This document shows positions 36,553 to 45,117 of a stretch of DNA of 64,000 nucleotides, one piece after another; position 1 is the stretch's first letter; each line of letters starts with the position of its first letter. Both the position numbers and the translations under genes were made by a program. Location of the stretch: the NCBI RefSeq assembly GCF_024519155.1, contig NZ_JANIFJ010000001.1, positions 682,001 to 746,000 on the forward strand. Reading direction: 5' to 3'. The notes under the pieces were generated by a model, which worked only from the letters and a program-made list of their open reading frames with translations, did no database searches and was not told the DNA's origin. The stretch comes from Mangrovibrevibacter kandeliae. Its GTDB lineage: Bacteria > Pseudomonadota > Alphaproteobacteria > Rhizobiales > Rhizobiaceae.

Positions 36553-37371
36553 TTACAGGAAGAACTTCCGCAGCTGCTGCGACAGGATGTCGGTGAGGCT
36601 GACGGTGACGACGACGACAATGAGGATTGCCGCCGATTCCGGATAGTAGAAGCCGCGGATGGATTCGAACAGCACCTGGCCGATGCCGCCGGCGCCGATG
36701 ACGCCGAGGATGGTCGCCGAACGGACGTTGGTTTCGAAGCGGTAGAGGAAGTAGGACACCCAGAGCGGCATCACCTGCGGAATGACGCCGAAGATCACCT
36801 CCTGCACGCGGGTGGCCCCGGTGGCGCGGATGCCCTCGACGGGCCGCGCGTCGATCGCCTCGACCGCCTCGGAGAAGAGCTTGGCCATGATGCCGGTGTT
36901 GTGGACGAAGAGCGCCATCACGCCGGCGAAGGGGCCGAGGCCGACGGCGACGACGAAGAGCACCGCCCAGACCACCTCGTGGATGGCGCGGAAGACGTTC
37001 AGCAGCCAGCGGCAGGGATGGACGATCCAGGCGGGCGCCATGTTGTGGGCGGCCAGGATGCCGAGCGGGATCGAGACGATCAGCGACAGGAAGGTGCCCC
37101 AGAGCGCGATCTGGAGCGTGACGATCATCTCCTCGACATAGAAGCGCCAGTCGTCGAATTTCGGGTGCAGGAAGCCGCTGGCATACTTCGCCATGTTGCC
37201 GGCATCGGTGAAGAGATGCGTCCAGCTCGCCATGTCGGCCGGACCCCAGCTGAGGACGAGCGCCACGGCGAGGCCGAGGAGGATCGCGCCGTTGCCGATC
37301 GAGCGCGACCAGTCGCGGCCGGCATTGAGGCTCGGCGCGGCGGCGGGCAGCGACTGGGAGGTCTCGGTCAT
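36553..37371 (-). CDS. phnE: Phosphonate ABC transporter permease
   Basis: This 272-residue permease has about six helices, with the EAA-type contact loop EGIRATGATRVQEVIFGVIP. MALFVHNTGIMAKLFSEAVEAID and the end SLTDILSQQLRKFF are typical of PhnE. Only one phnE copy is present, whereas many relatives carry two. It is separated from phnD by 109 bases holding a strong hairpin. Confidence 0.93.
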   Translation of the reverse strand: MTETSQSLPAAAPSLNAGRDWSRSIGNGAILLGLAVALVLSWGPADMASWTHLFTDAGNMAKYASGFLHPKFDDWRFYVEEMIVTLQIALWGTFLSLIVSIPLGILAAHNMAPAWIVHPCRWLLNVFRAIHEVVWAVLFVVAVGLGPFAGVMALFVHNTGIMAKLFSEAVEAIDARPVEGIRATGATRVQEVIFGVIPQVMPLWVSYFLYRFETNVRSATILGVIGAGGIGQVLFESIRGFYYPESAAILIVVVVTVSLTDILSQQLRKFFL

Positions 37372-37421
37372 GGCGGAGCATCCAGCGAGAAACGGGCGGC
37401 GAAGGGCAGGGGGCAGTCGGT

Positions 37422-37446
37422 GCCGGCCGCCGGAGCGGCGACCGGC
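37422..37446 (-). repeat. Intercistronic hairpin between phnD and phnE
   Basis: On the plus strand GCCGGCCGCCG (37422-37432) and CGGCGACCGGC (37436-37446) form an 11-base stem (one wobble pair in RNA) with a 3-base loop. There is no T-run. Like the hairpin after smoE it follows a binding-protein gene, and probably protects the 3' end of the phnD message. Confidence 0.5.
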
Positions 37447-37480
37447 TCGGACGTCGGTGCGTCCGGATCGGGCGGCGGGC

Positions 37481-38482
37481 TCAGCTCTGGCCGGCAGCCT
37501 TCAGCTTGGCCTCGTACTCGCTCTTCTGCTTCTGCAGCGGCTCGATCTCGGCCTTCTTCTGCTCGTCCGACTTGTTCGGGTCGGCCTGGATGAGCGCGAT
37601 GCTCTTGGAAGCCTCCATCACGCGGATCGGCAGCAGCTGGTCGTCGCTCGAGGCCTTGAAAGGAGCCCACTGCAGGCCGGCGAGGACGTCCTTCTCGTGC
37701 TGCACGTCGCCCTTGGACTGGTCCGTGCCGTAGGTCAGGAAGAAGGTCTTGATCTTCTCCTTGGCCGCATCCGGCAGGTCCTTCGACCAGACGATCGGAT
37801 CGGACGGGATCAGCGGCGACTTCCACAGGATGCGGATGTTCTTGAAGGCCTCCGGCTGGTTCTTCTCGATCAGCGCGAGGTTCTCGGTGTTGTTCGACGC
37901 CGCGTCGACCTGCTCGTTGGCGACCGCCATCGCGTTTGTCTCGTGGTTGGCGTTGGTGACGTTCTTGAAGCACTGCTTCGGGTCGACGCCGTTGGCGCCG
38001 AAGACGAACGTCATCGGCACGAGATAGCCGGAGGTCGAGTTCGGGTCGCCGAGGCCGAAGTTCAGCGACTTGTCGCAGGTCAGGAGGTCGTCGATGCTCT
38101 GGAGCTTGGAGTCCTTCGGCACCAGGATCAGCGACCAGTAGCCGGGGTTGCCCGAGACGTCGACGGACTGGGCGAAGATCTGGCCGTTGGCGCGGTCGAC
38201 CGCCTCCATGGCCGACTTGTTGCCGAACCAGGCGACCTGCACCTTGTCGAAGCGCATGCCTTCGATGACGCCCGCATAGTCGGAGGCGTAGAAGGCCTTC
38301 ACCGTGAGGCCGGTCTCCTTCTCCATGTCGGCCAGGAACGGCTCCCACTTCGGCCTGAGGTTCTGCTGGCTCTCGGTCGAGATGATGCCGAAATTGATCT
38401 CCTTCAGGTCCTCGGCGAAGGCCGAGCTGGTCAGGCCGGACGCAAGCGTCAGGGCCGCGATGGTCTTCAGGAACGCGTTCAT
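37481..38482 (-). CDS. phnD: Phosphonate ABC transporter substrate-binding protein
   Basis: This 333-residue periplasmic protein has a signal peptide of about 23 residues ending SSAFAED. The mature part starts KEINFGIISTESQQNLRPKWEP; the phosphonate-binding loops are visible as ASDYAGVIEGMRFDKVQVAWFG and GDPNSTSGYLVPM (Ser-Thr-Ser phosphonate contacts), and NHETNAMAVANEQVDAA follows. All match PhnD. A charged coiled tail (EQKKAEIEPLQKQKSEYEAK) closes it. Confidence 0.94.
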   Translation of the reverse strand: MNAFLKTIAALTLASGLTSSAFAEDLKEINFGIISTESQQNLRPKWEPFLADMEKETGLTVKAFYASDYAGVIEGMRFDKVQVAWFGNKSAMEAVDRANGQIFAQSVDVSGNPGYWSLILVPKDSKLQSIDDLLTCDKSLNFGLGDPNSTSGYLVPMTFVFGANGVDPKQCFKNVTNANHETNAMAVANEQVDAASNNTENLALIEKNQPEAFKNIRILWKSPLIPSDPIVWSKDLPDAAKEKIKTFFLTYGTDQSKGDVQHEKDVLAGLQWAPFKASSDDQLLPIRVMEASKSIALIQADPNKSDEQKKAEIEPLQKQKSEYEAKLKAAGQS

Positions 38483-38519
38483 TCTGGGGTCTTCCCTGTT
38501 GGGGTCGTGGGGAGGCGGG

Positions 38520-39371
38520 TTACGCCGGAACGGGACTGGGTTCGCCCATCCACGGCGCCCTCGACGGGTCGAGCCGGAGCCCGCCGGCCGGACGCTGGTC
38601 CGGCAGCACGAGTTCTTCCGAGTCGGCTCCGTAGAGCTCGGTGAGAAAGTCGTTGGTCAGCGCTGCCGAGGGGCCGTCATAGACGATCGATCCGGCGCGC
38701 AGCGCGATGGTGCGCGCGCAGTAGCGCCGTGCATATTCGACCTGGTGGAGCGAGACGACGGCGGTGATCCCGTCGCGCCGGTTGATGTCGGCAAGGACGT
38801 CCATGACGCGGCGGGCCGAGGCGGGATCGAGCGAGGCGATCGGCTCGTCGGCGAGAAGCAGACGCGACTGCTGGACGAGGCAGCGGGCGATGGCCGCGCG
38901 CTGCTGCTGGCCACCGGACAGGGTCGAGGCGCGCTGCCAAGCGACGTCGGGGATGCCGACCCGGGCGAGAGCGGCAAGCGCCTCGAGTTTCTCCTCACGG
39001 GTGAAGGCGCCGAGCGTGCCGCGCCAGTCCGGGATGCGGCCGAGATGGCCGACGAGCACATTGGTGATCACCGGGAGGCGCCCGACGAGGTTGAACTGCT
39101 GGAAGATGACGCCGATCTCGCGTCGCATCTGCCGCGCGTCTGCGGCGAGACGACCGTTCGCCTGCAACGGCCGGCCGAAGATCTCGATCGCCGAGCCCTC
39201 GGCCTCGCCCCGCTCGAGCCCGGCGAGATGGCGGATCAATGTCGACTTGCCCGACCCGGAGGCGCCGATCAGCGCCACCATCTCCCCGGCCGCGATCCTC
39301 AGGCTGACGCCCCGGAGCGCCTGCTTGCGGTTGAAGCGTTTGGAGAGATCCTTGACGTCGACGGCCGTCAT
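38520..39371 (-). CDS. phnC: Phosphonate ABC transporter ATP-binding protein
   Basis: This 283-residue ABC ATPase has Walker [18 protein letters not shown]-loop [19 protein letters not shown] with LGRIP following (a PhnC mark), signature [17 protein letters not shown] and Walker [16 protein letters not shown]. The ATG at 39371 has GAGGAGG upstream and lies 55 bases from the Pho-box-like repeats. It opens the phnCDE-DUF1045-MN transcript. Confidence 0.93.
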   Translation of the reverse strand: MTAVDVKDLSKRFNRKQALRGVSLRIAAGEMVALIGASGSGKSTLIRHLAGLERGEAEGSAIEIFGRPLQANGRLAADARQMRREIGVIFQQFNLVGRLPVITNVLVGHLGRIPDWRGTLGAFTREEKLEALAALARVGIPDVAWQRASTLSGGQQQRAAIARCLVQQSRLLLADEPIASLDPASARRVMDVLADINRRDGITAVVSLHQVEYARRYCARTIALRAGSIVYDGPSAALTNDFLTELYGADSEELVLPDQRPAGGLRLDPSRAPWMGEPSPVPA

Positions 39372-39425
39372 CGCAGGCCTCCTCAGTTCGTGGATTATCA
39401 GGGTTCTAGGAGCATCAGATGTGCG

Positions 39426-39458
39426 TGCGATGACGTGCGGATGACGCTGCCATGACAA
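39426..39458 (-). promoter_or_regulatory. Pho box: three 11-bp direct repeats upstream of phnC
   Basis: Read on the minus strand, TTGTCATGGCA, GCGTCATCCGC and ACGTCATCGCA follow each other without gaps. The 11-base period and the (C/T)TGTCAT-like core are those of alphaproteobacterial PhoB sites. The array ends 54 bases before phnC and lies in the only gap of the minus-strand phn cluster that looks like a promoter region besides that of phnG. Confidence 0.75.
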
Positions 39459-39479
39459 TCGCCGCGTCCGACGGATCCG

Positions 39480-40100
39480 CTAGGACGCGTCGTAGCGGTC
39501 GAGGAATGCGCCCGCGTCGAGCGCCCGGAAATCGGCGAGGGCCGAATGCAGTCGCTCGTGCGGCCAGTCCCACCAGGCGAGGGCGTCCATGCGTTCGCCG
39601 ATCCCGTCGGCGAAGCGTGCGCGGATCAGGCGCGCCGGCACGCCGCCGACGATCGTGTACGGGGCGACATCCCTGGAGACGACCGCACCGGCGCCGATCA
39701 CCGCGCCGTTGCCCACCGACACGCCCGGCAGCAGCGTCGCGCCATGGCCGATCCACACGTCGTGGCCGATGGTGACGCGGTTCTCGCGCCGCCAGTCGAA
39801 GAAGCTCGCCTCGTTGGCTTCACCCTCGAAATAGTCGCCGGCGCGGTAGGTGAAGTGGTGGAGGCTCGCCCGCCAGGTCGGATGGTTGGTGGCGTTGATG
39901 CGCACCGCCGCGGCGATGTTGACGAACTTGCCGACCTCGACGCACCAGAGGCTGCAGTCCTGCATCACGTAGGAATAGTCGCCGAGCGTCGTTTCGGAGA
40001 GGCGCGAGCGCTCGGCGACTTCCGTGTAGCGGCCGAGCACGGACTGCTCGACCGACGCGGTCGGGTGGATGAGGGGCGTGTCGGACAGCTTCGTGGTCAT
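39480..40100 (-). CDS. Left-handed beta-helix acetyltransferase of phosphonate clusters (TIGR03308 type)
   Basis: This 206-residue hexapeptide-repeat protein has the xenobiotic acetyltransferase pattern: [44 protein letters not shown] with catalytic His, and [22 protein letters not shown] with the [23 protein letters not shown] ending. It belongs to the DapH/CatB-like family found in phn clusters, perhaps protecting against toxic aminophosphonates by N-acetylation. This would take the place of phnO, which is absent. The ATG at 40100 overlaps the phnL stop (ATGA). Confidence 0.88.
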   Translation of the reverse strand: MTTKLSDTPLIHPTASVEQSVLGRYTEVAERSRLSETTLGDYSYVMQDCSLWCVEVGKFVNIAAAVRINATNHPTWRASLHHFTYRAGDYFEGEANEASFFDWRRENRVTIGHDVWIGHGATLLPGVSVGNGAVIGAGAVVSRDVAPYTIVGGVPARLIRARFADGIGERMDALAWWDWPHERLHSALADFRALDAGAFLDRYDAS

Positions 40101-40810
40101 GCCGCCCGCCGCGCCGAGAAGGCGGAGACGTCGACGATGCGGGTCGCCACCCGCTCGCGCACGACTTCGTCGTGGAAGATGCCGAGGATCGCCGTGCCCT
40201 TCGCGAGCTTGTCCTCGATCATGCCGGAGACCACGTCGCGGTTGTAGGCATCGAGCGAAGCCGTCGGCTCGTCGAGAAGGAGCACCGGGTGGTCGGTGAT
40301 GAAGCCGCGAGCGATGTTCACCCGCTGCTTCTCGCCGCCCGAGAAGGTCGCCGGCGGCAGACCGAACAGCGTCTCCGGCAGGTTCAGCTGGACGAGAAGG
40401 CGTCGCGCCTCGTCACGCGCCGCCGCCATCGGCCTGCCGCGCTCGATCAGCGGTGCCGCGACAACGTCGAGTGCCGCGACGCGCGGGATCGCCCGCAGGA
40501 ACTGACTGACATAGCCGATCGTCGAGCGACGCAACTCGATGATGGCGCGCGGCTCGGCGCTCGCAAGGTCGACCGGCTCGCTCGCGTCCGGGTGGCGGAC
40601 GAGAATCGCTCCGCCATCGACGGCGTAGTTGCCGTAGACCATGCGCAGGATCGACGACTTGCCGACGCCGGATGGGCCGCCGAGCACGACGCACTCGCCG
40701 GAGAGGACGTCGAAGCGGGCGTCGTCGACGACAGGCAGGTGGACGCCGCCGCGCAGGTGCATCGTGAACGACTTGCGAACGCCGCGGACGGAGAGGAGGG
40801 GCACGGTCAT
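40097..40810 (-). CDS. phnL: C-P lyase system ATP-binding protein PhnL
   Basis: This 237-residue ABC-type protein has Walker [36 protein letters not shown] as Q-loop region, signature [15 protein letters not shown], Walker [15 protein letters not shown] and an early H-loop [10 protein letters not shown]. It works together with PhnI in attaching phosphonate to ATP ribose. Its ATG is 1 base inside the preceding stop region (TGAGATG). Confidence 0.94.
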   Translation of the reverse strand: MTVPLLSVRGVRKSFTMHLRGGVHLPVVDDARFDVLSGECVVLGGPSGVGKSSILRMVYGNYAVDGGAILVRHPDASEPVDLASAEPRAIIELRRSTIGYVSQFLRAIPRVAALDVVAAPLIERGRPMAAARDEARRLLVQLNLPETLFGLPPATFSGGEKQRVNIARGFITDHPVLLLDEPTASLDAYNRDVVSGMIEDKLAKGTAILGIFHDEVVRERVATRIVDVSAFSARRAA

Positions 40811-40811
40811 C

Positions 40812-41585
40812 TCAGCTCTCCGGGATCGAGGCGACGAGCAGCTGCGTGTAGGCGTGCTGCGGGTCGTCGAGGACGCGATCGGTGAGGCCGGTCTCGATCA
40901 CCCGGCCGCGCTGCATGACGATCATGCGCTGCGACAGGAGGCGGGCGACGGCGAGGTCGTGCGTGACGATCACCACCGCGAGGCCCATCTCGGCGACGAG
41001 GGTCCGGATCAGGTCGAGCAGGCGCGCCTGCACCGAGACGTCGAGGCCGCCGGTCGGCTCGTCCATGAAGACGAGGCGGGGTGCGGTGACGAGGTTGCGG
41101 GCGATCTGCAGCCGCTGGCGCATGCCGCCGGAGAAGGCGACGGGCCGGTCGTCAATGCGGTCCGCGGCGATCTCGACCCGGCCGAGCCAGTCGAGTGCGG
41201 TGTCGCGGATCTGGCCGTAATGGCGCTCGCCGACCGCCATCAGGCGTTCTCCGACATTGGCGCCGGCCGAGACGCGCATCCTGAGGCCGTCCGCCGCATG
41301 CTGGTGGACGAAGCCCCAGTCGGTGCGCATCAGGAGCCGCCGTTCGGCCTCGCCGAGACTCGCGAGGTCGCGCATCGCACCGTCGCGCATGCGGTAGGAC
41401 ACGCTGCCGCTCGTCGGCTCGAGGCGCGTCGCCATGCAGTTGAGGAGCGTTGTCTTGCCCGAGCCGGACTCACCGACGATGGCCAGCACCTCGCCCGGCC
41501 AGACGTCGAGGGAAACGGCCTTGCAGCCGATGCGGTCGCCGTAGCGCTTGGTCAGGTCGCGGACGGAGAGGAGAGGGGAGGTCAT
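40812..41585 (-). CDS. phnK: C-P lyase system ATP-binding protein PhnK
   Basis: This 257-residue ABC-type protein has Walker A GESGSGKTTLLNCMATRLEP, WGFVHQHAADGLRMRVSAGANVG (the family-typical Q-loop region), signature FSGGMRQRLQIARNLV, Walker B LVFMDEPTGGLDVSVQ and H-loop VTHDLAVARLL. PhnK docks on the PhnGHIJ core at PhnJ. The ATG at 41585 overlaps the upstream unknown ORF stop by ATGA and has GGAGGG 7 bases before it. Confidence 0.94.
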   Translation of the reverse strand: MTSPLLSVRDLTKRYGDRIGCKAVSLDVWPGEVLAIVGESGSGKTTLLNCMATRLEPTSGSVSYRMRDGAMRDLASLGEAERRLLMRTDWGFVHQHAADGLRMRVSAGANVGERLMAVGERHYGQIRDTALDWLGRVEIAADRIDDRPVAFSGGMRQRLQIARNLVTAPRLVFMDEPTGGLDVSVQARLLDLIRTLVAEMGLAVVIVTHDLAVARLLSQRMIVMQRGRVIETGLTDRVLDDPQHAYTQLLVASIPES

Positions 41586-41902
41586 GGGCGGGCCCTCCGC
41601 AGGCTCGGCCGGGTCGGGCAAAACACCGATGCGAGGTGCTGGCGAGACGTTTCGAGCCGGCCTAGCGTGGCTGGATGTCGAAGAGGCGCATCTTCGAGCT
41701 CGACACGGCATTCGTCTACGCCGATCGCTGATACGCCTATGGTGAGACCCGGATGGCCGACCCTGGGCTCGTCGGTGGCTGCGAGGATGCCGCGTGCCCC
41801 GGTCACGTCCATCGCTGCGCCATTGCAGCCCGGCTGGCCGATCAGTGCGAGAATGGTCGGCATGTTCGCCTTCCCATCGCTGCGGAAGGAGAGTTTGCTC
41901 AC
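41582..41902 (-). CDS. Unknown 106-residue protein inserted between phnJ and phnK
   Basis: I do not recognise this protein. The GTG start at 41902 overlaps the phnJ stop as GTGA, with GGGAGA 7 bases upstream. The stop overlaps the phnK start as ATGA. So the frame fills the 313-base space between phnJ and phnK exactly, with coupling at both ends. The product has an N-terminal half that could fold (MPTILALIGQPGCNG, VGHPGLTIGVSAIGVDECRV) and a basic C-terminus RPSLRRARP. Three Cys are present. Third-position GC is lower than in its neighbours. It may be an accessory factor for C-P lyase or a spacer gene kept for coupling. Confidence 0.55.
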   Translation of the reverse strand: MSKLSFRSDGKANMPTILALIGQPGCNGAAMDVTGARGILAATDEPRVGHPGLTIGVSAIGVDECRVELEDAPLRHPATLGRLETSRQHLASVFCPTRPSLRRARP

Positions 41903-42813
41903 GAGGCGTCTCCCTCGCTCGCCGCCGGCCCGTTCGGGCTATCGGCCTTGCCGGAGCCATCCTGCGGGCCCGTGAACCCGGCCGCGCGCCGCTCCTCGCA
42001 ATGGTCGGTATCCGAACACACGAAGATCCGGCCGCCCCGGTCGTCGGTCACCACCTCGTCGAGGTAGACGCCTTTCGCGCTGCAGAGCGCGCAGGGTTGC
42101 TCGAAGTGCTGCACCGCGAAGGGATGATCTTCGAAGTCGAGGCTGACGACGTCGGTGTAGGGCGGCAGCGCGTAGATGCGCTTCTCTCGCCCGGCGCCGA
42201 AGAGCTGCAGCGCCGGCGAGCGGTGCATCTTCGGATTGTCGAATTTCGGGATCGGCGAGGGGTCCATCACGTAGCGCCCCTCGACCTTCACCGGATAGGC
42301 GTAGGTGGTGGCGATGTGGCCGTGCCGGGCGATGTCCTCGTAGAGCTTGACGTGCATCAGCCCGTATTCCTCGAGCGCATGCATCACCCGCGTCTCGGTC
42401 TCGCGCGGTTCGAGGTAGCGCAGCGGCTCGGGGATCGGCACCTGGAAGACGATGGTCTGGGCTTCGGCGAGCGGCGTCTCCGGCATCCGGTGGCGGGTCT
42501 GGATGATCGTCGCCTCGCGGGTGCGCGTCGTCACCGCGACCTTCGCGGTCTTCTCGAAGAAGGCGCGGATCGAGACGGCGTTGGTGGTGTCGTCGGCGCC
42601 CTGGTCGATGACCTTGAGGATGTCGTGCGGCCCGATGATCGCGGCGGTGACCTGCACACCGCCGGTGCCCCAGCCGTAGGGCATCGGCATCTCGCGGCTG
42701 GCAAAGGGCACCTGGTAGCCGGGGATCGCGATCGCCTTCAGGATCGCGCGGCGGATCATGCGCTTGGTCTGCTCGTCGAGATAGGCGAAGTTGTAGGTGG
42801 GAAGGGCGCTCAT
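41899..42813 (-). CDS. phnJ: Alpha-D-ribose 1-methylphosphonate 5-phosphate C-P lyase
   Basis: This 304-residue radical SAM enzyme cleaves the carbon-phosphorus bond. The cluster-binding motif is clear: CALC, then 21 residues, then C, five residues, C (PCALCSAKG to FVCSDTDHCEER), the known C-x2-C-x21-C-x5-C pattern. MPYGWGTGGVQVTAAIIG contains the essential glycine region. The C-terminal 25 residues are a polar tail rich in G, A, P and S. The ATG at 42813 overlaps the phnI stop. Confidence 0.96.
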   Translation of the reverse strand: MSALPTYNFAYLDEQTKRMIRRAILKAIAIPGYQVPFASREMPMPYGWGTGGVQVTAAIIGPHDILKVIDQGADDTTNAVSIRAFFEKTAKVAVTTRTREATIIQTRHRMPETPLAEAQTIVFQVPIPEPLRYLEPRETETRVMHALEEYGLMHVKLYEDIARHGHIATTYAYPVKVEGRYVMDPSPIPKFDNPKMHRSPALQLFGAGREKRIYALPPYTDVVSLDFEDHPFAVQHFEQPCALCSAKGVYLDEVVTDDRGGRIFVCSDTDHCEERRAAGFTGPQDGSGKADSPNGPAASEGDAS

Positions 42814-43925
42814 TCTGCGGCCTCGCGGTCGTCGCCGGACGCGCTCTCGTCGCTCGCCGCGGCCTGCGTCGCCTGCGCCCGGCGCATCCGGCGCACGAGG
42901 TCGAGTTCGGCTTGGAAGTCGACGTAGTGCGGCAGCTTCAGGTGCTCGACGAAGCCGGTCGCCTGGACGTTGTCGGAGTGGGCGAGGACAAACTCCTCGT
43001 CCTGCGCCGGGGCGTTGCGCTCCTCGCCGAACTCGTCGGCCCTGAGCGCCCGGTCGACGAGGCTCATCGCCATCGCCTTGCGCTCGGACTGGCCGAAGAC
43101 GAGACCGTAGCCCCGGGTGAACTGCGGCGGCTCCTTCGCCGAGCCCTTGAACTGGGCGACCATCTGGCATTCGGTCAGACGCACGCGGCCGATGGTGACG
43201 GGGAAGCCCACCTCCGGCATCTCGACCTCGACGTCGACGAGGCCGATGCGGATCTCGCCCACGAAGGGATGGGTGCGCGCAAAGCCGCGCTGGGTCGAAT
43301 AGCCGAGCGCCAGCAGGAAGCCTTCGTCGCCGCGCGCCAGCGCCTGCAGGCGCAGGTCGCGACCCGCCGGAAACTCCAGCGGCTCGCGCGTCAGGTCGCC
43401 CGGTTCCCGGTCGTCCGGTTGGTCCGGTTCGATCAGCCCGTCCTGGCCGAGGATGTCAGTCACGCGCGGGCAGCCCGCGTCGGTTCGCGCGCGCCGCAGC
43501 GGCGGCTCGACCGGCACGTCGCCCGTCATCGACGGATCGATCAGCCGGTGCGTGTAGTCGAAGGTCGGACCGAGCAGCTGGCCACCGGGCAGGTCCTTGT
43601 AGGTGGCCGAGACGCGCCGCTCGATCCGCATCCGCCCGGTGTCCACCGGCACGGCATTGCCGAAGCGGGGCAGGGTGGTACGGTAGGCGCGGATCAGGAA
43701 GATCGCCTCGATCAGGTCGCCGCGGGCCTGGCGCACGGCCATGGCCGCGAGCTCCGGGTCGTAGAGCGAGCCTTCGGCCATCGCCCGGTCGACGGCGAGC
43801 GCCAGCTGCCCGGCGATCTGCTCCAGCGTCAGCGCCGGCACCGATGCGTCGCCGCGCCGGCGGTCGGCGAGCAGGCGATGGGCGTTCGCGATGGCAGCCT
43901 CGCCACCCTTGACGGCCACGTACAT
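42810..43925 (-). CDS. phnI: C-P lyase core subunit PhnI
   Basis: This 371-residue subunit starts MYVAVKGGEAAIANAHRLL, then LTLEQIAGQLALAVDRAMAEG, followed by FLIRAYRTTLPRFG and RRVSATYKDLPGGQLLGPTFDYT, all typical of PhnI. PhnI exchanges the adenine of ATP for phosphonate with the help of GHL. The ATG at 43925 is 2 bases from the phnH stop. The C-terminus is Ala/Ser-rich. Confidence 0.96.
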   Translation of the reverse strand: MYVAVKGGEAAIANAHRLLADRRRGDASVPALTLEQIAGQLALAVDRAMAEGSLYDPELAAMAVRQARGDLIEAIFLIRAYRTTLPRFGNAVPVDTGRMRIERRVSATYKDLPGGQLLGPTFDYTHRLIDPSMTGDVPVEPPLRRARTDAGCPRVTDILGQDGLIEPDQPDDREPGDLTREPLEFPAGRDLRLQALARGDEGFLLALGYSTQRGFARTHPFVGEIRIGLVDVEVEMPEVGFPVTIGRVRLTECQMVAQFKGSAKEPPQFTRGYGLVFGQSERKAMAMSLVDRALRADEFGEERNAPAQDEEFVLAHSDNVQATGFVEHLKLPHYVDFQAELDLVRRMRRAQATQAAASDESASGDDREAAE

Positions 43926-43927
43926 CG

Positions 43928-44542
43928 TCAGCCCTCCATCACGCGGGTGGTGCGGGGCAGGGCCATCGCCCGGTCCTCGCAGACGAGGAGAAGATCGACG
44001 CCGCGGGGAAAGCGCCGGGCATTTTCGTGCCACTGCGCGGCGAAGTCCGCGGGCAGTCCGGCGACCTCGACCCGCGTCTCGGCCTCGATGCCGGGGCCGG
44101 CGAGCCGCAGCGGCAGGCCGCCGTCGAGCGCGTCGACGGTCAGAAGGATGGTGGTCGAGCGGTCGGGGTAGGCGTCGATCCCCTGCGCGAACTGCCCGAG
44201 GGCGGGCAGCGCAGCTGGGTCGCAGCACAAGGCAAACCGCGCCGCGTCCGGCACGTCCACGACCCCTGCGCCGGTGTGGAAGGCGAGCCAGTCCGCCATG
44301 CCCGCCTGCCGCGCTGCCGCATCCAGCCAGACCGGCGTGTCGTAGTCGGCGAGCGTCGCGAGGGCCGCGCCGGCGGCTGGCGAAACCGGCCGTGGCGGGC
44401 GGGCAAGGCCGCCGAGTTCGGCGATCGTGCCGGGACGGGCGAAGGCGTTCATGATCCGCACGAAGGCGGCCTGTGCGTCGAAGACCGGATCGGCGAACCC
44501 GCCGTCCAGAAGAGCGGCGTCCTGCATCGGGGCAGCGACCAT
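43928..44542 (-). CDS. phnH: C-P lyase core subunit PhnH
   Basis: This 204-residue subunit starts with the PhnH pattern GGFADPVFDAQAAFVRIMNAFARPG and ends with VDLLLVCEDRAMALPRTTRV, the usual closing segment. PhnH dimerises in the GHIJ core. The ATG at 44542 overlaps the phnG stop. Confidence 0.94.
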   Translation of the reverse strand: MVAAPMQDAALLDGGFADPVFDAQAAFVRIMNAFARPGTIAELGGLARPPRPVSPAAGAALATLADYDTPVWLDAAARQAGMADWLAFHTGAGVVDVPDAARFALCCDPAALPALGQFAQGIDAYPDRSTTILLTVDALDGGLPLRLAGPGIEAETRVEVAGLPADFAAQWHENARRFPRGVDLLLVCEDRAMALPRTTRVMEG

Positions 44543-45009
44543 CAGTCGTCCTCCCCCCGCAGCATGGTGAAGAAATCGACCCGCGTCGCTTCGGTCTCCT
44601 CGGCCGACAGACGATCGGCTTCGGCCAGGGCAACGAGTGTCGGCGCGATCACTTCCGTCTCGATCCGCCCGCGCCAGTCGGCGCGCTGCCAGCCGGCATC
44701 GAACAGCGCCGCGAGCCGGGCGTGCTCGGCGTCTCGGCCGAGCACCATCGCGTGGCCGACCTCGCCGGACGCCAGCCGCACCGAAGCGCGCGCGACGCTC
44801 GCCTCCCCGAGGTTGAACGGTGCACCGCCGCCGCCGATCCGTCCCCGCAGCATGATGAGCCCAGCCTCGGGACCCCGCAGTGCGCTGGCTTCCAAACGCC
44901 CGGCGATCCGCTGCCAGGCGGCAAGCAGAGCCTGTGTATCGGCGGCAGCGAAGGCCTCCATGGCGCGGCGGCGAGCGGCGTTCGGTGCTGTCTCGGTCGA
45001 ACTCGACAT
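44542..45009 (-). CDS. phnG: C-P lyase core subunit PhnG
   Basis: This 155-residue subunit has the PhnG pattern: RRAMEAFAAADTQALLAAW, then PEAGLIMLRGRIGGGGAPFNLGE with VARASVRLASGEVGHAMVLGRD. The ATG at 45009 has AAGGAGA upstream; the first in-frame codon at 45042 is inside the operator and less likely. It is the first gene of the minus-strand transcript phnGHIJ-ORF-KL-acetyltransferase. Confidence 0.94.
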   Translation of the reverse strand: MSSSTETAPNAARRRAMEAFAAADTQALLAAWQRIAGRLEASALRGPEAGLIMLRGRIGGGGAPFNLGEASVARASVRLASGEVGHAMVLGRDAEHARLAALFDAGWQRADWRGRIETEVIAPTLVALAEADRLSAEETEATRVDFFTMLRGEDD

Positions 45010-45021
45010 CGGCGTCTCCTT

Positions 45022-45043
45022 GTTGTCTAGTTGATTAGACAAC
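45022..45043. promoter_or_regulatory. Palindromic operator, probable PhnF site
   Basis: GTTGTCTA (45022-45029) and TAGACAAC (45036-45043) are perfect inverted repeats around a 6-base spacer, 13 bases upstream of phnG. The neighbouring divergent gene encodes a HutC-type regulator, the family expected to bind such a site. It differs from the TTGTC/GACAA operators of the first island. Confidence 0.65.
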
Positions 45044-45071
45044 TCGATCTACCAATGCTATCTACACCCTT

Positions 45072-45093
45072 GCGCATGACAGCGGAATGACGC
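45072..45093 (-). promoter_or_regulatory. Pho box: two 11-bp direct repeats between phnG and phnF
   Basis: On the minus strand GCGTCATTCCG and CTGTCATGCGC are adjacent 11-base repeats. CTGTCAT is the consensus half of PhoB sites. They lie 62 bases before phnG, upstream of the palindromic operator, so activation by PhoB and repression by PhnF can act on the same promoter. Confidence 0.72.
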
Positions 45094-45117
45094 TGCGGCG
45101 CATTCGGGAGGGAAATC

